64,000 nt of DNA from Dasypus novemcinctus (GCF_030445035.2 NC_080698.1:7426038-7490037); one strand, 5' to 3'; positions 11,649 to 24,480 are shown, counted from the first letter of the stretch. Notes: generated from the sequence alone by a model not told the origin. Program-made: numbers and translations.

Positions 11649-12104
11649 AGGACATCCTATAAAATAATGGAACAAGTACTCCTCAAAACTGTCAAAGTCA
11701 TAAAAAAAGAAAAGAAAAGCTGAGAAAACCAGACAAAATAAAAGAACAGGGCGAGTAAATACAACATAGTGTTCTGTTTTGGATGCTGGAACAGAAAAGA
11801 TTAGTGGAAAAAAACTAGTTACATATGAACAGAAGCTGGAGTTTAATTAATAGTAAGGCACCAACGCTTTTTTTTTTTCATTTTGACGAAGTGTTCCAAA
11901 CTAAATGAGGGGTCTGCCGGCTATATGGGGACCTCATATTTTTTAATGTAACATTAAAAAATAAATAAATTTTAAAAAGTGAAAAAAAAAAAAGAAGTTA
12001 ACAGTAAGGGAAACCAACTTATACAGGGCATTCCCTGTACTATCCTTGAAACTTTTCTGTAAACCTAAAATTATTCTGAAATAAAATATTTTTATAAAAA
12101 TACA
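11649..12104 (+). mobile_element. L1M 3' end with a nested L1 tail
   Basis: The sequence 'ggacatcctataaaataatgg ... ttttctgtaaacctaaaattattctgaaataaaat' matches my memory of an L1M 3' UTR. A short piece at about 11,900-11,992 ('ggggacctcatattttttaatg' plus A-tail) is the tail of a younger armadillo L1 nested inside it. Confidence 0.55.
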
Positions 12105-15100
12105 TAAATGGGAACTTCCAGGAAGATGGCACACTAGAAAGACATGGGACTCTCTTCTCCCGAAAAATAGCTAGGGGATAAGCTGAAACAGCCTGGAGAA
12201 AGATCTTCCAGGGTTTAGAACACCAGGCAAAGGCTGGACACTGCCCAGAGGAGAGAGGGATGAAGGAGGGGAATCAGGACAACAAAACTGTGAGTTGAAA
12301 CCAGCGGCTGCTGCTGCTGGCACCTGCCCTCACACTAAAGACACTTTAGAATTCTCAGGCCTCTGGGCCTGTGGCTACAGACAAAGGGGGCTCCAGGGAT
12401 CCACCAACCTAGGAAAGGGGAAAGAGAGGAACACAGCCTAAGACTGACTCAGCTTTTGACTCACCGATTTGGTCTGCTGTGTCCCAGAGCACTTCTGGAC
12501 TGGGTGGAGGTGCACCATTGTTTGCCTTGGGAGTCAGCAAGGCCTAAAGATATACAACCCTCCCCAGTCTCCCTCTCTAACAGGGACTGATTGTTGAGGA
12601 CTCAGAGGGGAGTGGAAATATTTCTTACCTGGGGAAAAGAGAGGGGGCTGCCAGAGAAGGCTGGAGAACTGTGTCTGAGAAAGTTTGAATTACAAAGTTC
12701 TTAGCCCCGGGGTAGAAAGCTCTATCACAATGATCCCGTCTGTGTTGCAACAAATACAGTCCAATTAGGCACTGAACTAAGAGATGCCAAAGAGCACCAT
12801 CTGCTGGCAGACCAAGGAAATGCATGTGAGAAAATTAAAAATAAGTAAGAGAGGCTTTTCTCACCCTTTATAGCTTCCCTCCTCAAGGCCCTAGGAAGCA
12901 GGTCTGCAACCAACTACCGGGTTCAGAGCCCAGTTTTGAGCAACAGCAGGGACAATCCTAACAATCCAAGTCAAGCCAAGAATCAAAGAGCAGTGGTAAC
13001 ACACAGCCTCCCACCACTAAATCCCTACAAAAGAGAAAGAAATTGAGCATCTAAGTAAACTACATCCTAATCAGATGCTTAGACATCAGCGGAAAATTAC
13101 AAGCCATACTAAGAAAATGGAAGATATGGCCCAAGAAAAGGAATATATTAAAGCCTCAAAACAGAACAGAATTTGAGAGAATTAGTGAGATGCACATAAA
13201 TTTACAAATTCAAATTAATGAGTTGAAAGGCAATATGACTAAAGAGATAAATGACATCAAATAATGCACTTACAGTAATATCATTGAACGTGAATGGATT
13301 AAACTCCCCAATCAAAAGATATAGGCTGACAGAATGGATTTTTAAAATGTGAGTTATCAATATGCTGCTTACAAGAAACTCACCTTAGACCCAGGGATAC
13401 AAACCGGCTGGAAGTGAAAGGTTGGAAAAGATGCTCCATGCAAATAGTAACCAAAAAAGAGCAGGGGTAGCTATACTAATATCAGATAAAATAGACTTCA
13501 AATGCAAAAAAGTTATAAGAGATATAGAAGATCATTATGTATTAATAAAAGGGACAATCCACCAGGAAGATATAACAATCATAAATATGCACCTAACCAG
13601 GGTGCCCCAAAACATATGAGACAAACTCTGGCAAAACTGAAGTGAGAAATAGACATCTCTACAATAAGCGTTGGAGACGTCAACATCCCACTCACACCAT
13701 TAGATAGAACAACTAGACAGAAGATCAACAAGGAAACAGAGAACTTGAACAATATGATAAATGAGTTAGACCTAACAGACATATACAGAACGTTGCATCC
13801 AAAATCATCAGTTTATACATTCTTCTCAAGTGCCTATGGAACTTTCTCCAGGATAGACCACATGGTAAGGCACAGTGCAGCTCTCAATAAATATGAAAAG
13901 ATTGAAATTATACAAAGCACCTTCTCAGATCATAATGGAATAAAACTGGAAATAAATAATAGACAGAAATAAGTAAATTTGCAAATATGTGGAGTCTGAA
14001 CAAAACACTTCTAAATAATCAGTGGGTCAAAGAAGAAAATTGCAAGTGAAATCAGTAAATATACTGAGACAAATGAAAATGAGAGCACGACTTTTCAAAG
14101 CTATGGGATACAGCGAAGACAGTATTGAGAGGGAAATTATAGCTCTAAATGCCTATATTAAAAAAGAAGATCTAAAGTCAAAGAACAACTAGAGAAACTA
14201 GAAAAAGAACAGCAAACCAATCCCAAAGCAAGCAGAAGGAAAGAAAGAATAGATTAGAGCAGAAATAAATAAAATTGAGACCAAAAAGCCATAGAGAAAA
14301 TAAAAAAACCAAAAGCTGGTTCTTTGAGATCAACAAAATTGACAACCCCCTAGCTAGACTAACAGAAAGAGAGAAGATGCAAATAAATACAATAAGAAAT
14401 GAAAGGGGGAAAGTTATGACTGACCACACAGAAATAAAAAGGATTATAGGAGGATACTATAAGAAAATGTATGCCAACAAACTAGACAACGTAGAGGAAA
14501 TGGACAAGAAATACAAGAACTTAACAAACCAATCACATTTAGAGAGATTGAATCTGTCATCAAAAATCTCCCAGCAAAGAAAAGTCCAGGACAAGATGGC
14601 TTCATGGATGAATTCTACCAAGTCTTTTGAAAAGAATTAACACCAGTCCTATTTAAACTCTTCCAAAAAAATTGAAGAGGAGGAAAAATTACCCAACACA
14701 TTTTATGAAGCCAACATCACCCTAATACCAAAGCTGGATAAAGATTCTACAAAAAAAAAAAAAAAAAAAGAGAGAGAGAGAAAAGAAAATTTTTAAAAAA
14801 ATCTAATGAACATAAATGCAAAAATCCTCAACTTGCAAATCGAATTCAACAGCATATCAAATGATTTATACATCTCAACCAAGTGGGATTTATTCCTGGT
14901 ATGCAAGGCTGGTTCAATATAAGAAAATCAGTCAACATAATACACCACATTAACAAATTGAAGGGAAAAAAACACATGATCTTCTCAATTGACACAGAGA
15001 AGGCATTTGACAAAATCCAGCATCCTTTTTTTTTTGATAAAAACACTTCCAAAGACAAGAATAGAAGGAAAATTCCTCAACCTGATAAAAGGCATATGAA

Positions 15101-15322
15101 AAACCCAGCCAACATTGTACTCAATGGGGAAGGGTTGAAAGCTTTCCCTCTAAGATCCAGAACAAGTCAAGGATGCCCACTGTCACCATGTTATTCAGGA
15201 GTGTACTAGAAGTTCTAGCTAGGGCAATTAGACAAGAAAAAAAACTAAAGGTGTCCAAATAGGTAGGAAGTAAAACATTCACTGTTTGCAGATGACATGA
15301 TCTTGTATTTAGAAAGTTCTAA
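12105..15322 (+). mobile_element. L1: 5' region, ORF1 remnant and ORF2 endonuclease/RT
   Basis: A near full-length L1 starts with a 5' UTR-like 'cttccaggaagatggcacac' at 12,113. Only a short ORF1-like stretch remains near 13,060-13,260. ORF2 starts near 13,265; the endonuclease is seen at 13,422-13,972 (FSRIDHMV in the last frame) and RT near 14,883-15,209 ([13 protein letters not shown]). Stops, frameshifts and internal deletions break every domain. A SINE interrupts it at 15,323. Confidence 0.85.
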
Positions 15323-15733
15323 GGGAAGCAGACATGGCTCAACTGATAGTGTCCATCTACCATATGGAGGGTCCAGGGTTCGATCCCCAGGGCCTCCTGG
15401 CCTGTATGATAAGCTGGTCCATGCACAGTGCTGCTGCACACAAGGAGTGCCATGCCATGCAGGGGTGCCCCTGCATAGGGGTGCCCCATGCGCAAGGTGT
15501 GCACCCCACAAGGAGAGCTGCCCTGCGTGAGAAAAGCACAGCCTGCCCAGGAGTGGTGCCACACACATGAAGAGCTGACACAGCAAGATGATGCAACCAA
15601 AAAGAGATGCAGTTTCTCAGTGCTGCTGCCTGATAATGCAAGCAGATGCAGAAGAACACACAGTGAATGGACACAGACAGCAGACAACAGGGGGAAAGGG
15701 AAAGAAAGAAATAAAATAAATCTTAAAAAAAAA
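15323..15733 (+). mobile_element. SINE (DAS type) inside L1 ORF2
   Basis: This is a full sense copy: head 'gacatggctcaactgatagtg', body, A-rich tail near 15,715-15,733. L1 RT sequence continues on both sides ('gcagatgacatgatcttgtat' before, 'gaaaattctgaaatatcc' after). Confidence 0.85.
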
Positions 15734-17508
15734 TGAAAATTCTGAAATATCCATAACAAAGCTATTTGAGCTAATAAATGAGTTCAGCAAAGTGGCAGGA
15801 TACAAGATCAATGTGCAAAAGTCAGTCATGTTTTTGTACACTAGTACTGAACAATCTAAGGAGGAAATCAGGGAGAAATTCCATTTACAATAGCAACAAA
15901 AAGACTCAAATATGTAGGAATCAATTTAACTAAAGAAGTATAGGACGTATATGCAGAAAACTACAAAACAAAGCTAAAAGAAAAATTTTAAAACCTAAAC
16001 AAATGGAAAGACATTCTGTGTTCATGGATTGGAAGAATAAATATTCTGAAGATATCAATCTTACCCAAACTGATTTATAGATTCAATGCAATACCAATCA
16101 AAAGTCCAACAACTTACTTGACAGAATTAGAAAAGGCAATTACCAAACTTATTCAGAAGGGAAAGTGCACGTGAATAGCCAAAAGCTTCTAAAAAAGAAG
16201 AGTGACATGTGAGGAATTGCACTTCCTGACTTTGAAACATATTTCAAAGTAAGTGGTCAAAACAGCATGGCACTGGCATATAGCTAGACACATCGATCAG
16301 TGGAAGAGAACTGAGACTACAGAAATAAATCCTCACCTATACAGTCAACTGGTTTTTGACACACCAAGTCCATGTCAATGAGACAAAACAGTTTCTTCAA
16401 CAAACGATGCTGGGAGAACTGGATATCTACAACCAAAAGAATGAAAGAGGACCCCTTTTTCACTCCCCATACAAGAATCAACTCAAAATGGATCAAAGAC
16501 GTAAATATAAAAGTCAGGATCATTAAACTACTAGAAGAAAATGTAGGGAAACATCTTCAAGACCTTGTAGTAGGTGGTGGTTTCTTGGAGGTGGTTTCTT
16601 GGAGGTTTCCTGGAGGAGGTGGTGGTTTCTTACACCCAAAGCACACACAAGAGAAAAAATAGGTAAATGGGACCGCCTCACAATTAAACAGTTTTGCACC
16701 TTACAGTACTTTGTTAAAAGTGTGAAATGGCAACCAATTCAAAGGGAGAAAATATTTGTAAATCACATGTCAGTTAGGGGTTTAATATCCAGGATACATA
16801 AAGAAATGCTATAACTCAACAATAAAAAGACAAATGACCCAATTTAAAAATAGGCAAAAGACTTGAATAGACATTTGTCCAAAGAAGAAATACAAATGGC
16901 AAAAAAAAAAAAAAGAAAAAATGCTCAACACCACTAATGATTAGGGAAATGCAAATAAAAGCTACGAGATATCATTTCACACCTATCAGAATGGCCACTA
17001 TTAAAAAGACAGTGAACTGCGAGTGTTGGAGAGGATGTGGAGAGATAAGAACACTTATTCTTGTTGGTAGGAATGCAGAATGGTACAGCCACTATGGAGG
17101 ATTGTTTGGCAGCTCCTAAAGAAGCTGAAAATAGACTTGCCACCTGACCCTGCAATACCGCTACTTGGTATATTCCAAGAAGAACTGAGGGCAGTGATAT
17201 AAATAGACATCTGCACACCAATGTTCATAGCAGCATTATTCACAATTGCCAAAAGTTGGGAACAACCCACGTGTCCATCAGGAGATGAATGGATAAACAA
17301 ATTGTGTATTCGAATGATGGAATATTATGCAGCCATAAGAAGAAATGAAGTCGTAAAGCATAAGACAACATGGATGAATCTGGAGGACATTTTGTTGAGT
17401 GACACAAGCCAGTCACAAAAGGACAAATACTGTATGATTGCATTACTGTGAACCAAATATATTATGTAACATATTGTACGATTTTTTAAAAAGATATATA
17501 TCCAGAAC

Positions 17509-17525
<17 letters not shown>
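15734..17525 (+). mobile_element. L1 ORF2 3' half and 3' end
   Basis: The L1 continues after the SINE with the RT/C-terminal region and typical 3' motifs ('ttcttcaacaaacgatgctgg', 'ggaatattatgcagccataag'), ending in A-rich sequence at about 17,505-17,540. A local expansion of a 'ggtggtttcttgga' motif lies at about 16,570-16,631. Confidence 0.8.
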
Positions 17526-17539
<14 letters not shown>

Positions 17540-18164
17540 TCAGGAGGTTAACAGGAAAAAAAAAATACATGGAGCAAGAAACTAATAGACGTTCAAGGAG
17601 AAATAACCAACCCATACTTATATAGTTAGAGATTTTCATACTCCTTTCTCAATAATTGATTGAAAAGTTAGAAATCAAGTAAGGGTAGAGAAGGGAGATG
17701 TTCATCCAACAGCAGCAGAGCACACATTATTTTCAAGTGCATAAGGAACATTTACCAAGATAGATCATATTCTAGACCATAAAAGAAATCTCTTGCTTTG
17801 CAAGAAATGTTTTTAAAAAGTTCTTCAGAGAGAAGGAAAATGATACAGTTTAGAAACACAGGTGTGTACAAAAAAAAAAAAAAAAGGAAGAGCACTGGAA
17901 AAGGAATAAATGGAAGTAAAAAAACCTTTATTTATCTAACAGATAATGGATTGTTCAAATAATCATATTTGAGGATTATAGCTTATTGATAAGTGAAGTG
18001 TATGAGAGCAGTGTTATAAGGGATGAGAGAGAGGGGTACTGGGAATACTCTCTTACAATATACTTGCACAACACATGAAGCAGTATAGTATTTATAGGAA
18101 TGTGGACTTAGAGTAGTTGCAAATGCATATTTCAAACACCAGGGCAATTACTAAAAGAAATTTT
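17526..18164 (+). mobile_element. L1 ORF2 fragments (endonuclease region)
   Basis: Short pieces recall the L1 endonuclease region ('tagatcatattctagaccat' at about 17,761), separated by A-runs. They are heavily degraded, and the order suggests several truncated insertions. Confidence 0.5.
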
Positions 18165-18285
18165 TTTTTCGCCTCCTCCTCCCCACTCTCCCTCCTCCGC
18201 CTCCTCCTCTCCCCCTCCCTGCTGTTTTTGCTGTCTATGTCCATTTGCTGTGTGATCTTCTGAACCTCTCTCTCTTTTTTTTTTC
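18165..18285 (-). mobile_element. SINE fragment, CT-rich part only
   Basis: Only the CT-rich stretch and 'gtccatttgctgtgtg' of the antisense SINE are present; the tRNA-like head is absent. Confidence 0.55.
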
Positions 18286-18385
18286 TTAAATAGTAAGAGA
18301 CTTTATTACACCACTTTCAGTCATGGATAGAACATCAAGACAGAAAATCAATAAAGAAATAAAATACTTGAACAATACTCTAAAC
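18286..18385 (+). mobile_element. L1 endonuclease fragment, left of a hAT element
   Basis: The L1-like 'gatagaacatcaagacagaaaatcaa' ends where a DNA transposon begins. Its continuation is at 18,613-18,830. Confidence 0.65.
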
Positions 18386-18612
18386 CAGGGGTTCTTAACA
18401 TTTTTTTTTGTTCCATGGAACTCTTTGCCAGTCATGTGAAAACCACAGACCCCTTCTCAGAAAACAGCAGCAGATAGTTTTTTGACACTCAACATCAACA
18501 TTTCTTGAAATTAAAAATTTCAACTCAGGCTCACAGACCCTCTGAAATCTTTCCTTTGAAATCTTCCCATGGACCCTTTATGAATTTGTGGACCCCCAGT
18601 TAAGAAACACTG
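18386..18612 (+). mobile_element. Non-autonomous hAT-like DNA transposon
   Basis: The 227-bp element has inverted ends: it begins CAGGGGTTCTTAAC and ends GTTAAGAAACACTG. Internal 'ccatggaactctttg' and 'ccatggaccctttatg' segments are inverted sub-repeats typical of small Charlie/MER-type hAT elements. No transposase is encoded. It sits inside an L1 endonuclease fragment. Confidence 0.75.
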
Positions 18613-18830
18613 CAAACAAACTAGACATGGTAGATGTGTATAGGACACGTCACACAAAAACAGAATGCACATTTTTCTCAAGTGTACATGGATTATTCTA
18701 TAGGAACAAACATATGATGGCTCACAAAACAAGCCTCCATAATGAAAAAAAAAAGGAAGTCATTCAATATATATTCAGCCATAATGGAATGAAGTTAGGA
18801 AGTGCTCCTAAATGTTTTCACCAAACGCAG
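18613..18830 (+). mobile_element. L1 endonuclease fragment, right of the hAT element
   Basis: This continues the L1 reading of 18,286-18,385: 'aactagacatggtagatgtg', 'acatttttctcaagtgtacatgg' and a HMMAHK-type motif are recognisable. It ends at an L1 3'-tail sequence. Confidence 0.65.
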
Positions 18831-19080
18831 TGAATGTGCCACAGTGATGAAAGAGGTTGTTGATGTGGGAGGAATGGGCTGGGGGGGGCGGGTTGGGGTA
18901 TATGGGAACCTCTCATATTTTTTAATGTAACATTTTTTGTGATCCATTTATCTTCAGAAAAATACAATTTAAAAAAATGATGGGGTGGGGGATGGGAAGT
19001 GGGGTATATGGGAACATCTTATGCTTTTTAATGTAACTTTGTGTGATCTATTAACTTTAAATAAAGATAATTAAGAAATA
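18831..19080 (+). mobile_element. Two tandem L1 3' tails
   Basis: The segment 'gggtatatgggaacctctcatattttttaatgtaac' occurs twice (about 18,890-18,930 and 19,000-19,035), each followed by an A-rich end. It matches the 3' end of the young armadillo L1 at 35,584-35,916. Confidence 0.6.
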
Positions 19081-19244
19081 AAATATTTTTTTAAAAAAGC
19101 AAAACTGTTATTAGAAACAAGACATTATATGTTAATAAAATGGGCCATCCACCAATAAGAAATAATAATCCTCAATGTACATGTACCTAACCAGTGTGCC
19201 CCAAAATACATGAGGCAAAAAAAAAGAAAAAAGAGTATGCTCTT
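19081..19244 (+). mobile_element. L1 fragment
   Basis: The short ORF2 endonuclease-region piece ('atcctcaatgtacatgtacctaacc') is interrupted by the SINE that follows. Confidence 0.5.
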
Positions 19245-19736
19245 TAATTTTGACATATTTTTCTGTTTTCTAATTGTACTTATGTCATTCCTTCCTAGCT
19301 TCTGTATCTATTTCTTTTTGTCTTCTCTTCTTGTCTTTCTCCTCTAGGACTCACTAGGATTCAATCCTGGGGACCTCTAATATGGAGAGAAGTTCCCTGT
19401 CAATTGCACCACCTCAGTTCCTGGTCTCTGCTGCACTTCACCTTGACTCTCCCCTTCGTCTCTCTTTTGTTGTATCATCATCTTGCTGTGTGACTCACTC
19501 GCTCAGGCACTCGGCTTACTGCATGGGGACCGGCTCACCACACAGGCACTGGCCACCACGTGGGCACCCAAATGGGCACTCAGCTCGCCATGCAGGCACT
19601 TGGCCATGAGGGCACTGGTTCATCACACAGGCATGATTTCTCTTCTTCTTTTACACCAGGAGACCCCAGGGATCAAACCGAGGTCCTCCCATATAGTAGG
19701 AGGAGGCCTCATCACTTGAGCCACATCCACTTCCCT
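19245..19736 (-). mobile_element. Composite SINE with an extra internal domain
   Basis: The antisense copy ends with 'cacttgagccacatccacttcc' (head). It has an extra 'ctaggactcactaggattcaatcctgggg' module near its tail, also seen in the SINEs at 32,776-33,241 and 61,712-62,173, so this is a second, longer subfamily. Confidence 0.75.
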
Positions 19737-21350
19737 AAAAGAATTTTTGAAAGAAGTATAACTGATGTGCTAAGAGAGGAGAGAAAATGAAAGCACATAA
19801 AAGTGCTCAATTAAAATTAGATAAGACAAAAAAAAGATTAGAAAAACAAAAAAGAAACAAAGGACAATGAACAAACAGAAGAGTTACAAGTATTGCAGAT
19901 ACTAATCCAATGATAACATTAATCACTTTAAATATGAATGATCTAAATACACCAATTAAAGGACAGAGACTATCAGAGTGGATTAAAAAAAGAAAGAGAC
20001 CCAAGTGTATATTCTCTACAAAGGCCCACATTAAGTATAAAGACAGATTAAAGGTAAAGGAATGCAGAAAGGTAGACCATGATAACACTAATTATTTTTT
20101 AAAACTGATAATTATATTAATTAGAGACAGATTATATTAACTTCAGAGCAATAAAAGTGATCAGGTTTAAAAAGTGTTATAACATAATCGATAAAGGGGT
20201 CAAATATCCAATGGACAATCCTGAATGTGTGTACACCTAATGATAGAGCATCAAAATACATGGGGCAAAAATGGATACAATTGCAAGGAAAAATAGACAA
20301 ATCCACTACTATAGTTGGAGAATTAATTGCACCTGTGTATAAATAATTGACAGATTCAGTAGGCAGAAAATCAGTGAGGATATAGTTGACCTGAACAGTA
20401 CCATCAATTGGCTAGATCTTCAGGACATTTACAGAAGACTTCAGCCTAAAAAGGAAGAATACACATTCTTCTCAAACACACAATGAAACATTAGATAGGA
20501 GGTTTTAAAAAATCATAACAAATTTAAAAGACAGAAAATCATACAAAATATGCCCTTAGATAACAAAAGAATTAAATTAGAAATCCACAGGGGAAAGATA
20601 ACTGGAAAATCCCAAACTATTTGGCCAAAGAAGAGTTCTCAAGAGAAACTGAAAAATATTTTGAACTAAACAAAATTATAATTTGTGTGATGCTGTAAAA
20701 GAAGGGCTTAGAGGGAAATTTATAGCACTAAATGTATATAATAGAAGAGAAGAAAGATTGCAATCAATGATCTTAGCTTCCACCTTGAAAATACCAAAAA
20801 GGAAGAGCAAAAGTGTGCAGAAGAAAAGAAACAATAAAAATTAGAGAAGAAATCAGTGAAATTGAGAACAGGAAAACAAATGAGAACATCAATGAAACCA
20901 AAATTTGGTCTTTTAAAAATTCTATAAAATTCACAAACCTCTGCTATCCAAGAAAAAAAGAGAATACACAAATCACCAATATCAGAAATGAAAGAGAGGC
21001 CATCAGGGTTGATCCCACAGACATAAAAAGGATAATAAAGGAATATTATAAGCAACTACATGCCCACAAATTTGTTAAACTAGATGAAATGGGCAAATTG
21101 CTTGTAAGACACAATCCATCAAAATTCACACAAGTGGTATATCGATTAAAGAAATTGAATCTCAACAATTAATTATCTTCCAAAAAGTAAGTTATCACCA
21201 GGCCCAGATGGTTTAATTGTTGAATTCTACCATATATTTAAGGAAGATATAAGGCTAATTCTACAAAAATTCTTCCAGAAAAATTGAGGAGGAGGAATAC
21301 TTTTCAAATCATACTGAGACTAGAATGACCTGCTTCCAAAAACAAGTCAT
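19737..21350 (+). mobile_element. Older L1 ORF2 fragment
   Basis: Endonuclease start ('ttaatcactttaaatatgaatg' near 19,919), endonuclease end and the region before RT are recognisable and badly broken. It is more diverged than the L1 at 12,105-17,525. A SINE splits it at 21,351. Confidence 0.75.
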
Positions 21351-21793
21351 GGCGGCAGACTTGGCCCAGTGGTTAGGGCATCGGTCTACCACTTGGGAGG
21401 TCCGCAGTTCAAACCCCGGGCCTCCTTGACCCGTGTGGAGCTGGCCCACGTGCAGTGCTGATGCACGCAAGGAGTGCCGTGCCATTCAGGGGTGTCCCCC
21501 GTGTAGGGAAGCCCCACGCACAAGGAGTGCGGCCCATAAGGAGAGCCGCCCAACGTGAAAGAAAGTGCAGCCTGCCCAGGAATGGCACCGCACACATGGA
21601 GAGCTGACACAGCAAGATGACGCAACAAAAAGAAACACAGATTCCCTTGCTGCTGACAACAACAGAAGCGGACAAAGAAGATGTAGCAAATAGACACAGA
21701 AGCGGACAAAGAAGACGCGGCAAATAGACACAGAGAACAGACAATGGGGGGGAGGGAGGGAGAGAAATAATATTTAAAAAAACAACAACAACA
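21351..21793 (+). mobile_element. SINE (DAS type) with target-site repeats
   Basis: This is a full sense copy. AAAAACAAGTCAT occurs at both ends (21,338-21,350 and 21,794-21,806). A 'gcggacaaagaagatg' module near the 3' end is duplicated. Confidence 0.9.
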
Positions 21794-22066
21794 AAAAACA
21801 AGTCATTACAAGAAAAGGAAACTAAAAAACACAGTACCCCATGAACATATATGCAAAATTCCAAACAGAAGTTTAGCAAATCAAATCCAAAAGTATATAA
21901 TACATATGACCAAGTGGGAATTACTCCAGGAATACAAGTTTTATTTAACATGTAAAAATCATATAGCTAAGGATAAAAGAAAAACTATATCATCTTAATA
22001 GACACAGAAGAAGCCTTTGACCAAAGCCAACACAATCAAATTGTCCCATCCTTGGTCTGGAGAAAT
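21794..22066 (+). mobile_element. L1 RT fragment
   Basis: This is the continuation of the older L1 after the SINE, reaching the RT segment ('atcttaatagacacagaagaagcctttgacc'). It stops near 22,066. Confidence 0.6.
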
Positions 22067-22296
22067 GTTTTAGACTGGGTTCCCTGGAAACAGAATCTAA
22101 GAGAGAATTGTACGCAAAGGTTGTTGAAGGGCACCCTTGGCAGATAAGCCTGTAAGAGAGCAAGTGAGGCAGAACTGGGCAATGGGAGAAGCTAAGCTAC
22201 AATGCAGTTGCCACTGAGGTCCTAGCTGATCCTACAAGAAGCCCTTCCAAGTTGTCCCAAATTGAGGCAAGGAGGCTGGGCCCTAGTATCCCATTG
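22067..22296. other. LTR-like or DNA-element remnant
   Basis: 'gggttccctggaaacagaatct' resembles the start of the LTR at 62,179 but the rest does not align well. The identity is uncertain and no gene is seen. Confidence 0.3.
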
Positions 22297-22940
22297 TGGT
22301 GGTTTGGAACTGTGTGTATTCCAGAAAACCATGTTCATAAAGCTAATCCATTCCTGTGAGTGTAAATCTATTTTAAGGACATTTCAATGAGGTTACTTCA
22401 GTTAAGCCATGCCCCAGAGTGGGTCTTAATCCTCTAACTCAAGTCCTTTTTAAGAGAATAAACTGAGACAAAGAGTAAGAAAGCTGTGGAAGCGTGAAGC
22501 TGAACGTAACGAAATCTGGAATAAAAGGAAGATACCAGCAGAGGCTGCCGTGTGCCTTGCCGTGTAGCAGAGGAGTCAAGGACTACTGGAAGTCAGTTTT
22601 TGGAACAAAAGCATCACCTTAATGATCTTTTTCTTCTTTTAAAAAAAAGATTTAAGTTATTTGTTTCTTTCCACACCTTTGTTGTTTGCACTTGCTGTGC
22701 CTGTTCACTGTATGCTCATCTTCCTTTTTTAGGGGGCACCGGGAACCGAACCTGGGACCTCCCACGTGGTAGGCAGGAGCCTAATTGGTTAAGCCACAAC
22801 CGATGTCTTGAGCCATATGATGTCTTGATATGGACATTTTTCTCAGCCTCAAAACTGTAAGTTAATAAGTTAATAAATTCTTATTGTTAAGCTAACCATT
22901 TCATGGTATCTGCTTTCAGCAGCCTAGCAAACTAAAACAC
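22297..22940. mobile_element. Solo MaLR-type LTR fossil, split by a SINE
   Basis: The LTR begins TGTGGTGGTTTGG and ends CTAAAACA (TG...CA). It is interrupted by the antisense SINE at 22,635-22,808. No internal region remains, so it is a solo LTR of the ERVL-MaLR group. The orientation is not assigned. Confidence 0.6.
22635..22808 (-). mobile_element. SINE, short copy inside the solo LTR
   Basis: The 'aaaagatttaagttatttg' tail side and a 'ttggttaagccacaaccgatg' head side are present; the middle of the body is missing. Confidence 0.65.
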
Positions 22941-23961
22941 CCAGCTTTACCGATCATTTCTTATAGCTTACCTTCTGTGAAGGGGCATAATCTTGAGCTA
23001 ATTGGTTCCTTGCAACTGAATTCATTTCTTTGTAAGGCATGCAGCTAGAATCAATATTTGTATAGCTGGGAAATAGACGTATTTTTTCTGTATAAGGGGC
23101 CTGGGGGAACACCACAGGTCTACTGTAGGAAGCCTCTTGAAATTGGTTCCTGAATTGTTTAGCACAATTCAAGTGGTCTTTGATAGCTTCCTTCAGGTCT
23201 GGTAAGACATGGAATTTCTGACTGTTTTATAGACTTCCTGTTCCAGATCTGGAAATTTTGCAAGCCATTTTTCCAAGAAACTCTGGTTTCTTTTGGTGGG
23301 AAATAATATTTCAAGACCACAGTCTGGTACTAGGCATGCTCATTGCTACACAGCCAGTCCCCTTACGGAAGGGTACGCCTGAAGACTCCTCCTCCCTCCT
23401 AAGGCAATCTGTATCTTGTTTGTGGTTCCAGCCCATTGAGTGATACATATGAGATACCACACAAATTGCTTTTGGAAAAAATAAGAATAGCTAACATTTA
23501 CTTAGCACTTGTTCTGTTCTCTGGGAGGCCATGCCTGACTTCTCTGGAAACCAGTCGCTCTTCCTCAGTTACCAGCCTCCTTGAATAGAGTTCCTGTTTC
23601 CCTAGAACAAGAAATACATCCTAATATCATCCCATCTAGGACCGTAAACTTCCCAGAGCTTGGGACTGTTCCTACGGCAGGGGCTGTGAGCCTTGCCCAC
23701 CCACTTGCTCTTTTCCTCTTCACCAAGGGACCTGGAAAGGAAAAGAGGGACAAAGCAATGAGGTGAGAGATGCAGGAGAGAAAGGATAAGGTGACAGAGG
23801 AGAGGTCAGTGTGCATTTACCCACTCATGCATTCATGTCACAAATATTTCCTGAACTCCTGCTCTTGCCCAAGCCTGAGCTGGAAGATGGAAGATAGAGG
23901 ACAAGACAGACCTCTGGCCTGGAAGAACAAAATGTCAAGGAATTGAAACCCAGGAAAGGAG
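22941..23961. other. Native left flank of the protease array
   Basis: The part near 23,260-23,345 looks like a reversed L1M-type region. The rest is single-copy in this window: it is not repeated at 37 kb or 51.8 kb, so the duplication starts after it. I see no exon with good splice sites. Confidence 0.5.
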
Positions 23962-24454
23962 CAGGCACACTCGGAGTCAGGGGAGCCTGGACAAAAGCAT
24001 GTTTCACAGCTCCAGGTGGTGGACAGTAGAGGGTCTTGCAAGGAGAGAGCTTGTGCTGGGCCTTCACAGATGAGAAGGAAGAGGGAAGGAAATGAGGAGC
24101 CATAATGTAATTCCCAGCACAGGGAACAACCCGGAAAAGAACAAGGTGGCTTGTTCTGAATGAACTGCCCAGCTAGGCATTCCATAGAAAGAATGGAAAG
24201 ACCATAACCTAGGGCTTACTGGTATGGCTGTCCTAGCCAGAGCTTGAGATCACAGAGCACACCAGCCCCAATTCCTTTGGGCAGCAGGTGACACTCTGAG
24301 ACTGCCCACTGTGGCCCACTGATAACTGGGTGCTCTAGCACTGGCCAAGGAAGAGTGGGAGAGCAGGAGATACAGGCTAGGGGGTGATCAGTAACCAGCG
24401 AGGTGACTCCCAGACATTAGGAATGCTACCTGTGCAAAAGTACTTCTGTGCAGT

Positions 24455-24480
24455 CACACACACACACACACACACACAGA
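24455..24480. repeat. (CA)n microsatellite
   Basis: A run of about twelve CA dinucleotides is present. The same site is shorter in units 2 (about 37,849) and 3 (about 52,287). Confidence 0.9.

Noticed and set aside
14275-14640. A 121-codon frame that could be taken as a gene
   Set aside because: It is the L1 ORF2 segment between endonuclease and reverse transcriptase, broken on both sides.
22954-23172. A 72-codon minus-strand frame left of the array
   Set aside because: It has no family match I recognise, no splice context, and lies next to old L1M-like sequence. I could not support a gene.
24455-24480. CRISPR-like or other spaced repeat array
   Set aside because: It is a plain dinucleotide microsatellite. 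No spaced repeat arrays of that kind exist in the window, which is mammalian nuclear DNA.
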